DNA of 16,969 nucleotides from JAVJSU01 sp040219275 (GTDB lineage: Bacteria; Chloroflexota; Anaerolineae; Aggregatilineales; Phototrophicaceae). The notes under the pieces were generated by a model. That model made no database searches and was not told the DNA's origin. It saw nothing but the letters and a program-made list of their open reading frames with translations. A program made the position numbers and the translations under genes. Positions 7,201 to 12,675 of this stretch are shown here, in pieces (the first letter of the stretch is position 1; the number at the start of each line of letters is the position of its first letter). The stretch lies in NCBI GenBank assembly GCA_040219275.1, contig JAVJSU010000069.1:1-16969 (forward strand), given 5' to 3'.

Positions 7201-9148
7201 CGTTGGCGGAACCAGCTATGGTACGGGTAGCGGTCTGCGCTTCGGCGATGATGTCGATAGCAACGAATGGTGGACGCGCTGGTACGCCGGTGGTGGCTGG
7301 CTCGCCATTGAATGGGAACAAAACTCCGGGTTGCGTGCCTTCCATGAAAGCACCAATCAGCAGATCGCCGCACCCTATACACCTGCGGTCTCATACAATC
7401 CAATTACTGATTTATGGACGGCTACACCGGTCAACGTCACTGCTGACCCTGCCAACATCCAATTCACGCAGACACCGGATGATACCTTTAATGTGTTAGA
7501 ACTGAGCACCATCATCGACTTGCGCGCAACCGATGTGGTGGATAGACCGATCCTCTACTTCTGGAATCGCTTCCATACAGGGCGTAGTGATCGTATCAGT
7601 GTTGAAATTTCCTATGAGCTTGACCCTGCAACAACCAATATCGCCAACCGGATGAATACCTGGTGTGGTGGCAACCGCCCCAACTGTTATGAGCACGTCT
7701 ATGGTTGGAGCGAATGGCAGGAAGTCTGGTATAAAGGACAGTTCGAGCGAACATGGACATGGCAACGTGAGCAAATCTCACTGGAAAGCTTTGCGGCAAC
7801 CGGGCTTTCAGCAGGGTCAACGCCGGGTAAACGAATCAAAGTGCGGTTCGTCTATGATTCACTCGACAATGCAGACAACCGTGACGGTTGGTACATTGAT
7901 GATCTCGCAATCGAATATGCGAATCGTCAGGTCCTTGCCACAATCGGTACAGCAACATCCGGTAGTGGATCTTTCTTCGACAATGCACGTAACCTGAACA
8001 ATTGGGTGACAGAGGGCGAATGGGGCTTGTCTCCTGAACTCTTCAGAGGTGTTGGCGGCGGTCCAGCCTCGCTCGGTATCTGGCGAGAGACATGGTGGAA
8101 TTGCGATAACTGTGCCAACCTCGTTCCCAATGGTAGCAATCGCTATGCAAGAGGCACAGATGCCTTCCTTGATAGTGACGGTAGTGCTATACCAGCTTAT
8201 ACACCGACCAGCCGAAACGTACTCGAAATTGGCTACGATATGGGCGGTGGTAGACCATCAGACATCAGCGGTACTTTCAACGAGCGAGATACTTTCGTCG
8301 GGCGTTGGGAGCTTGATACGCCTCTGGTGGGTACAGGTGGTGTGACGGCTGGTGATTATTCCTTCATCACGGTCTCTGACGACGGCGTTCGTATGAAGAT
8401 CGAAGAGATTGATGCGGCGGGCAACCTACTCTTTCCGTTACCGCCGAACGTTACCGATCTCGTTGAATGGAATGTGATCTATAACTGGAACGATCATGGT
8501 CGTGTAGCAGATATGGGAACCGTAACACTGGAAACCGGCAGACGCTATCGCATCACGCTGGAGTACTATGAAGGTAGTGGTAGTGCAACCATTGTGCTCT
8601 CTACTGGTGGGACGAGCTTCTCCTTCACCGATAGTCCGAAGCAAGGTGCGGGACCTGCCTTCCTTGATCGCCCGTCTGTGCCCTATTCAAACTCATCACT
8701 CATCATGGATGGTGTGCTGGATTTGACAGGCGCGACAAACCCGATCTTGCAGTTCTATAGTTATCACGAAATTGACGGTACGGCTCGCGTTGAAATTTCA
8801 ATTGACGGTGGCTTTACATGGACATCAAATGGCTTACGTGACAATATCGTCGATGGCAGTGGCACGGTCACCGATAGTAGCTTCGATGACCCAACCTTCG
8901 GCGGAACCTATGTTCCGGGGCAAAGTGGGGTTACCGGTTGGAACCAGAGACGCTATAACCTGACGCGTTATGCCGATCAGCAACTTATGGTTCGCTTCCG
9001 TTTTGATCGCCAAAATCGCGGTGGTAATAACGATCTGGGCGACGACCGTATGAGTATCGACAGCACGACGAATATAAATAGCACCAACTACAACAATAAT
9101 GGCTACTTTGTTGGCTGGTGGATCGTGGATATTCAGGTCGCCCAATAA
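4274..9148 (+). CDS. Giant Flp-pilin-like surface protein with PA14-like and repeated jelly-roll-like modules
   Basis: The product has about 1,624 residues. Residues 29-35 read G|QSLIEY, the exact type IVb (Flp) prepilin cleavage pattern with Glu at +5 and Tyr at +6. A hydrophobic helix (about 36-55) and PAVGNTFENVV, typical of the end of a Flp pilin, follow. Next come a Pro/Thr linker (about 103-146, TPTPS-like) and a PA14-like domain (about 182-356: GDYYQTTNLTG, LDFNWGQGSP, DDGYRLWMN). Five related modules follow at about 439-538, 650-753, 849-959, 1091-1213 and 1489-1622. Each runs P.[LMI].F[WY] ... W....[IV].L ... [RK]F ... and ends in WWIDD-like text (NWWIDDV, GWWIDTI, GVWIDSV, GWYIDDL, GWWIVDI). 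A second PA14-like segment lies at about 1317-1446 (VSDDGVRM, LEYYEGSGSA). Known relatives of such modules bind glycans or sit in secreted proteins. There is no C-terminal anchor. A surface adhesin or pilus-linked fibre is inferred; no pilus assembly genes are nearby. Confidence 0.88.
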   Translation: MNEQEIKLNEDSLNGEINLAPEKRTNAQGQSLIEYALILMLLGIALGLAIAAAGPAVGNTFENVVFNLLQQTPEDSDPVVGGPVEFWLTVTWLAQNPQGEQRLPTRTPAQPSTTPTFGPSPTPSATFATNTPVPSNTPIPTPLPPDITVVAPWTDPSDPYANTVANPEHWRVDDTTFLGYGKWCGDYYQTTNLTGSSTRVCNEQLGIPGNTLDFNWGQGSPIANWPAANPGDRFSTRYYRDIYIGETMTLTFIVGGDDGYRLWMNYADGCAASGGVSNAPNSGDNATGDRTFGGNATHCLLIDDWNGQSYEVDTVTRTFVVEDPEDVPGTLFPPRIIRLQLDYQELSGDARIMAIVTGGGSNPDDTAVDNNGVPVAQGAVCNWGRDESTNSNTLEWQWEEYVNGDMGQNSRCYLEFRGAVHIPNGSATDPPGATPMTAPEMVFWDVWDFDSNRIYGWLEIAEYQEVSPGIADRAAMNWQRINLRQGSNQNYNWTRNVVDLTNVNGINFLGKRVAFRFAMEVRNTGSTRNWWIDDVSFRDRTIRGLNGVAPFTIDNNTDDTLNRSYWNLNVDTQVGDFITTPQWRLTGNSNARADGGCCSWEDTPASEIYREHTQGPNTWNLYDARVHFVEFNGFIDVSGNTPDYQGDTGAPMLSFYNAYVLGRYTGLEIQYTTDAYGIGPANWRVVPGIDPNDPYGRIRNWGENSDVNRTSMNFEEVSLAEIPATRFRLRFAMMVRGDAGLRDGWWIDTIRLEREGLPTYLDYPFFDSAEVGMDNWLAGGNWWRTNEIAREGGHSFTDSPGVGVQYDVNSNSTLRFSDPIDMFNDTPRNLALLDRNPAGGNTQVTPANDPVMTFWHRRRLQRYDNFHVEWRRYNETDSEWRPLWSYNFAMNTTSNDSNWRSQYQDAWERVEIDLSPMMDILAAGNTAATDDDDIMIRFRLYSDGSYTDEGVWIDSVEIRDRVETTYKLWPISQTRSVGGTSYGTGSGLRFGDDVDSNEWWTRWYAGGGWLAIEWEQNSGLRAFHESTNQQIAAPYTPAVSYNPITDLWTATPVNVTADPANIQFTQTPDDTFNVLELSTIIDLRATDVVDRPILYFWNRFHTGRSDRISVEISYELDPATTNIANRMNTWCGGNRPNCYEHVYGWSEWQEVWYKGQFERTWTWQREQISLESFAATGLSAGSTPGKRIKVRFVYDSLDNADNRDGWYIDDLAIEYANRQVLATIGTATSGSGSFFDNARNLNNWVTEGEWGLSPELFRGVGGGPASLGIWRETWWNCDNCANLVPNGSNRYARGTDAFLDSDGSAIPAYTPTSRNVLEIGYDMGGGRPSDISGTFNERDTFVGRWELDTPLVGTGGVTAGDYSFITVSDDGVRMKIEEIDAAGNLLFPLPPNVTDLVEWNVIYNWNDHGRVADMGTVTLETGRRYRITLEYYEGSGSATIVLSTGGTSFSFTDSPKQGAGPAFLDRPSVPYSNSSLIMDGVLDLTGATNPILQFYSYHEIDGTARVEISIDGGFTWTSNGLRDNIVDGSGTVTDSSFDDPTFGGTYVPGQSGVTGWNQRRYNLTRYADQQLMVRFRFDRQNRGGNNDLGDDRMSIDSTTNINSTNYNNNGYFVGWWIVDIQVAQ

Positions 9149-9180
9149 AAGCGATCTAAATCCAAAATCTTAAACCTATC

Positions 9181-9226
9181 GAACGGTGTTCCGGGGAGCA
9201 ATCCTCACGAACACCGTTCTTTTTTA
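9181..9226 (+). terminator. Strong rho-independent terminator after the giant gene
   Basis: GAACGGTGTTC (9181-9191) pairs perfectly with GAACACCGTTC (9209-9219), 11 pairs, followed by T at 9220-9225. It lies about 30 bases beyond the stop codon. Confidence 0.93.
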
Positions 9227-9368
9227 TGCGCAAACAACATACAAACCCGATGCAAACATCATAAATTTTAGTCACAATTCATGACGACCTTAATCAAATG
9301 CACATGGATACGATAGGCTTATCCTGATACACTAAATACACCGAATTCACGATAGACAAGAGGATGCT

Positions 9369-10304
9369 GTGAATATTTCAAAAGAACGACTTGGACAGCT
9401 ATTTATCCTCGTCGGTCCGGGCGGCGTAGGCAAAAACACGCTCATGAACGAGGTACTTCGCCAACTGGATAATTTGAAGCAGTTGCCAACTGCCACCACC
9501 CGCCCCATCCGCGACAATGAACAACAGGGACGGGAGCATCTTTTCCTCACCTTACCTGAATTTCAACGCCTGATCGACAAACAGGCACTCATTGAATACA
9601 CAGAGGTTCGCCCCGGTCAATTTTACGGTGTCCCGCGTGAAACCGTACAATCCGCCATCACAGAATCGCGTGATTTGATCGCCGATGTCGAAGTATTGGG
9701 GGCGACGATCCTGCGCGAACAATATCCCGAACAGACCATTCTCATCTTCATCGCTCCCCCGTCGATCGATCGCTTAGAAAAACAAATGCGCGAACGCGGC
9801 ACCGATGAATCCACCATTAGAGACCGTATGAAACGTGCGATTATGGAAATCCCTTTCGCACCAATGTGTGATTACCTGATCGTCAATGATGATATTGAAA
9901 CCGGCGCAGATGAACTTCGGGCGATTGTCACCCACGAACAACGTGATATAGACCCGCTCATGAGCAAACATACCCACGACATCAGTTATGAAGTTCGGGT
10001 CATCGTCTTCAAAGATGACGAGGTACTCGCCGAACCGCTCATTAGCCCGTTAAAGCAGGGAACTCCACCAGCACAAAAAGCGCTCGAAATGCTCACCGGC
10101 GCATTTTCCATTCACCCCTCATCTGAAATCCTGACGCAAGACTCGCTTGATCCACAAGTCACGTTTAAACCCATTTGGATCGAACACTCGCCAGAATCGT
10201 ATAGCATCCGCTTTACTTATGCCTACCGCCTGACGGATACGCTCGTAAACGTCGCCGATTCATTCAGCTGGAAACCGATTACCCGGTCAATAGATCTACG
10301 ATGA
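9369..10304 (+). CDS. gmk: Guanylate kinase-like protein with a C-terminal extension of unknown function
   Basis: The first about 190 of 311 residues form a guanylate kinase: P-loop GPGGVGKNTL (16-25), GMP-binding TTRPIRDNEQQGREH (43-57), YTEV.PGQFYGVPRE (77-91), ADVEVLGA (105-112), the lid region APPSIDRLEKQMRERGTDE (129-147) and CDYLIVNDD (167-175). The family converts GMP to GDP with ATP. Normal enzymes end near residue 205; here about 110 more residues follow (about 200-311, beginning near YEVRVIVFKDDE and ending SIDLR) that I cannot assign. The P-loop has Asn after Lys, tolerable since other Gmk proteins vary there. The start is GTG 9369 with AGAGG (9359-9363) 5 bases upstream. The stop overlaps the next ATG in ATGA, so translation of the two genes is probably coupled. 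It could be a second, specialised Gmk paralog rather than the essential one. Confidence 0.85.
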   Translation: MNISKERLGQLFILVGPGGVGKNTLMNEVLRQLDNLKQLPTATTRPIRDNEQQGREHLFLTLPEFQRLIDKQALIEYTEVRPGQFYGVPRETVQSAITESRDLIADVEVLGATILREQYPEQTILIFIAPPSIDRLEKQMRERGTDESTIRDRMKRAIMEIPFAPMCDYLIVNDDIETGADELRAIVTHEQRDIDPLMSKHTHDISYEVRVIVFKDDEVLAEPLISPLKQGTPPAQKALEMLTGAFSIHPSSEILTQDSLDPQVTFKPIWIEHSPESYSIRFTYAYRLTDTLVNVADSFSWKPITRSIDLR

Positions 10305-11386
10305 CCGATTTACACACACTCTACACCACAAACGGCGCTACCCTTGCACAGGATGGCATCCCGCTACATTTTGGGGACATAAAAGCTGAATATCACGCCG
10401 CACTAAACGATGCCCTTCTGCTAGATCGTTCGCACGAAGGACGCATCGAAATCACCGGACGGGATCGCTTTGAAATCCTGAATCGCATCTCGACCAACAA
10501 CATCCTGAATATTCCGCAGGGCGAGGCACGTCCCACCCTCTTAATCAACGCCAACGGACGCATCTTAGAGCGCCTCATCGCCTTCAATTGGAAAGATGAA
10601 TCCCTGCTCATCCTCACCGGACCGGGGCGCGGCAAGCTGGTCTTCGATTATCTTTCACGTCAAATCTTCTTCAACGATCAAGCGCAGGTACGCGATCTCA
10701 GTGCAGAAACCTATCAATTCACCCTGCACGGACCGAAATCCTCCGCCGTATTCGCTGATTTGCTCGACACACCCCTAAGCCAAAATCCATTTCAGGGCGA
10801 ACACATCACTGTGGCAGATAAATCCGTCTATACCAGCCTACTGAAGCCGTTCAGCGAACAACATCGCCTCTTGATCTGCTCCCGTGAAGATGCGCCGATT
10901 GTGTGGGAAACGCTCATACAAGCCGGACAAAAACACGGTCTGCGGTCAGGTGGTGGTTTGACCTATAACACCCTACGCATACGTGCAGGTTTCCCCGGCA
11001 TCGGGCGCGAATTAAGCACGGATTACATCCCGCTTGAGGTCGGGTTATGGGATGAAGTCAGTTTTAACAAGGGATGTTATACCGGGCAGGAAATCATCGC
11101 ACGTATGGAAAGCCGTGAACGCATCGCCAAGACCATCGTCCACCTCACGCTTGATCGCGCTGTGAATGCACCGATAGAGCTATTTTCTGAGGGTAAAAAA
11201 GCAGGAACATTGACGAGTAGCGTCACCACGCCAGACGGTGAACATCTCGGCATTGGCATTCTCAAAACGGGTGTTGTGCAAACAGGTCACACACTCACCG
11301 TCGGCGAGGAAACCAACGCACAGGCAACCATCGGCAACCTCATCGGCACACAACCTGCATGGATTTTAGAACACGTTAAAGGCTAA
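10301..11386 (+). CDS. ygfZ: YgfZ/GcvT-type folate-binding protein
   Basis: YgfZ-type proteins are tetrahydrofolate-binding relatives of the glycine-cleavage T protein that help maintain or repair Fe-S enzymes. The 361-residue product carries the family signature KGCYTGQE (257-264, conserved Cys259), preceded by IPLEVGLWDEVSFN. The N-terminal GcvT-like fold includes LLDRSHEGRIEITGRDR (40-56) and TLLINANGRILE (79-90). The C-terminal barrel ends near residue 350. The glycine-cleavage T protein itself lacks the KGCYTGQE motif, so that alternative is unlikely. ATG 10301 overlaps the preceding guanylate kinase stop, implying an operon. Just past its 3' end begins a repeat-rich intergenic region, and its last 23 bases are nearly duplicated at 11775-11797. 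Confidence 0.92.
   Translation: MTDLHTLYTTNGATLAQDGIPLHFGDIKAEYHAALNDALLLDRSHEGRIEITGRDRFEILNRISTNNILNIPQGEARPTLLINANGRILERLIAFNWKDESLLILTGPGRGKLVFDYLSRQIFFNDQAQVRDLSAETYQFTLHGPKSSAVFADLLDTPLSQNPFQGEHITVADKSVYTSLLKPFSEQHRLLICSREDAPIVWETLIQAGQKHGLRSGGGLTYNTLRIRAGFPGIGRELSTDYIPLEVGLWDEVSFNKGCYTGQEIIARMESRERIAKTIVHLTLDRAVNAPIELFSEGKKAGTLTSSVTTPDGEHLGIGILKTGVVQTGHTLTVGEETNAQATIGNLIGTQPAWILEHVKG
11364..11386. repeat. 23-base repeat, copy 1 (3' end of ygfZ)
   Basis: The bases from ttttagaacacg to aaggctaa at the end of ygfZ match 11775-11797 in 21 of 23 positions, in the same orientation. Confidence 0.65.
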
Positions 11387-11471
11387 GACGATCATCAGCT
11401 AATTTGTGATTTTATCACGCATACCAACAAATAAAACTAATGTATTGAAGTGGCTGTTAGTACATCCGCTC

Positions 11472-11738
11472 CCCTCGCCAAGTTTTGGAGAGGGCTGGGG
11501 GCTTTCAAGGGTAGGTTTTTAATTATTTTGTCGAATTTGTTCCACATTGGGCTGAAACCCCAATGCTACAACGATTTTAGAAACCCCACTGAAGTGGGCT
11601 ATTTTCACAAATGTACCGGAAAAACAGCCTGCTTCAGCAGGGTTTTACACTTGAGTAGCCAATGGGTTTCAGCCATTGGCGGTAACAGTATGAAATCGAC
11701 CACAAAAAACCTACCCCTGTAAGGGGGCTGGGGGTGAG
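11472..11738. repeat. Nested palindromic repeat element in the ygfZ / ftsB-like intergenic region
   Basis: This fills most of the 407-base gap 11387-11793. The outer arms GGGTAGGTTTTT (11509-11520) and AAAAACCTACCC (11705-11716) enclose four hairpins: CATTGGG/CCCAATG (11545-11551, 11559-11565), CCCACT/AGTGGG (11585-11598), CCTGC/GCAGG (11618-11631) and GCCAATGG/CCATTGGC (11658-11665, 11673-11680). Hairpins 1 and 4, and 2 and 3, are inverted copies of each other, even in their loops (ctgaaac versus gtttcag), so the whole is one large imperfect palindrome. A further hairpin (11472-11494) of the CCCTC..CCAA type precedes it. GGGCTGGGGG occurs at 11492-11501 and 11725-11734. No credible gene is present. 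I expect a REP-like or non-autonomous mobile repeat. Confidence 0.75.
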
Positions 11739-11774
11739 GTTCTATATCAGCAAATAATATCGCAATAATAACTT

Positions 11775-11797
11775 TTTTAGACCACGCTAAAGGCTAA
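11775..11797. repeat. 23-base repeat, copy 2 (covers the stop codon of the ftsB-like gene)
   Basis: This is a near copy (21/23) of the 3' end of ygfZ. It includes the minus-strand TAG stop (11794-11796) of the septum-initiator-like gene. The two copies bracket the palindromic element. Confidence 0.65.
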
Positions 11798-12333
11798 AAA
11801 CTCGGCGGCGCACCATCAAAAAACAACGACCACCACAACTCCCACGGTTCAGGTTCGGGGAGGGTGGTCTCTACATCGGCAAAGGAAAACGGATTGGGCT
11901 GGCTATTGTCCGCTACTACGGGGCTTTCACCACCCGCAACCTCCGGCACGACCAGAATTTCACCCGGACGCACCATCTTGCCCTCACCACGCGCCCATTG
12001 TTCCACAAACGCCTCGCTCTGTGCAAAATTACGCTCATCAATCAGGCGGGCTTGCTCAACCCGAAATTGCGCGATTTCCGTCTCCACGCCATCATAAAAT
12101 TCACGCAACGATTGGCTAGACGCAACCCGACTACTCAAGCTGATGCCCAGCACCATCCCAATCGCCAGAATTGCGGCAAACATCACCTGCACGCCAGAAA
12201 GTTGCCCGCGGGTCTGGTTCTTCCGCTTAACAACGCGTGGCGGACCCATCGGCTCTTGCGAAACGCGATTAGGCTCAATATTCTGTTCGGGAGCATCTTC
12301 GGATGGAGATAGAGGTGGAGTATTTTCTGACAT
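11794..12333 (-). CDS. Septum formation initiator (DivIC/FtsB-like) protein
   Basis: The 179-residue product has the layout of a bitopic division protein: a polar, Pro-rich cytoplasmic N-terminus (1-45), one membrane helix (about 48-66, MFAAILAIGMVLGI), a heptad-like coiled coil outside (about 72-108) and the conserved segment EQWARGEGKMVRPGEILVVP (111-130), which is the hallmark of the FtsB/DivIC group. The family bridges FtsL and FtsQ/DivIB in the divisome. A longer tail than in E. coli FtsB ends in PEPWELWWSLFFD (161-173), an aromatic end I associate with Chloroflexota homologs. The ATG is preceded by only a weak GAGA site. Its 3' end lies against the repeat region. Family call firm; specific orthology to FtsB or DivIC unclear. 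Confidence 0.85.
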   Translation of the reverse strand: MSENTPPLSPSEDAPEQNIEPNRVSQEPMGPPRVVKRKNQTRGQLSGVQVMFAAILAIGMVLGISLSSRVASSQSLREFYDGVETEIAQFRVEQARLIDERNFAQSEAFVEQWARGEGKMVRPGEILVVPEVAGGESPVVADNSQPNPFSFADVETTLPEPEPWELWWSLFFDGAPPSF

Positions 12334-12412
12334 AATTCTCAGCTAAAAGATCATCAATACGATAAAGATACACGCTTTTTGGGGATTACGAAAGCAATAA
12401 TCAGCTATGAAT

Positions 12413-12445
12413 GAAAAAATCCAGATCAGCTGATCTGGATTTTTG
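12413..12445 (-). terminator. Terminator of tRNA-Leu (palindrome, works on either strand)
   Basis: ATCCAGATCAG/CTGATCTGGAT (12419-12440) is a perfect palindrome with A 12414-12419 on the left and T 12440-12444 on the right. For the minus-strand tRNA the stem is followed by a T run, just past the tRNA 3' end. Confidence 0.85.
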
Positions 12446-12529
12446 TGCCGAAGGTGGGAGTCGAACCCACACTCCCGTACGGGAACTACGCCCTGAACGT
12501 AGCGCGTCTGCCAATTCCGCCACTCCGGC
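12446..12529 (-). tRNA. tRNA-Leu(CAG)
   Basis: This 84-base class II tRNA is on the minus strand. Acceptor GCCGGAG pairs with CTTCGGC (one G-U pair), discriminator A. The anticodon arm CTACG-TTCAGGG-CGTAG gives anticodon CAG, which reads CUG leucine codons. The long variable arm TCCCG-TA-CGGGA is typical of tRNA-Leu, and the T arm contains GGTTCGACTCC. CCA is not encoded (ACAA follows the acceptor stem). Confidence 0.97.
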
Positions 12530-12547
12530 ATTTCAGACATGAGATGG

Positions 12548-12575
12548 ATTTTAACAGGAAACTGAGTGCGGTCAA
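12548..12575 (-). promoter_or_regulatory. Promoter of tRNA-Leu
   Basis: On the minus strand TTGACC (12570-12575), 16 bases, TAAAAT (12548-12553). Transcription would start about 10 bases before the tRNA 5' end. Confidence 0.68.
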
Positions 12576-12632
12576 GAGCCAAAATCGTAGGACAAGCGGT
12601 AGATTTTACGCCTCTGTACGGGTAGCAACAGG

Positions 12633-12641
12633 TGTTATAAT
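12633..12641 (+). promoter_or_regulatory. Extended -10 promoter for the SH3/beta-lactamase-like gene
   Basis: TGTTATAAT (12633-12641) is a perfect TGnTATAAT extended -10. No good -35 is seen at the usual distance (region around 12613-12619), which extended -10 promoters tolerate. It is 34 bases before the ATG at 12676. Confidence 0.6.
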
Positions 12642-12675
12642 ACAGGTCTTATTGTAGGTTAGTTCAGGTCAAATT

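Noticed and set aside
4360..9145. Many short frames on both strands inside the giant gene
   Set aside because: The giant frame is continuous and domain-rich over its full length; the others are overlap artefacts.
11450..11722. Plus-strand open frame of 90 codons between ygfZ and the ftsB-like gene
   Set aside because: It runs straight through the nested palindromic repeat, has no ribosome site and shows no protein-like pattern; such frames commonly arise in palindromic repeats.
11472..11738. CRISPR-like array
   Set aside because: The repeats are mirrored hairpins of differing sequence, not evenly spaced direct repeats with spacers, and no cas genes are present.
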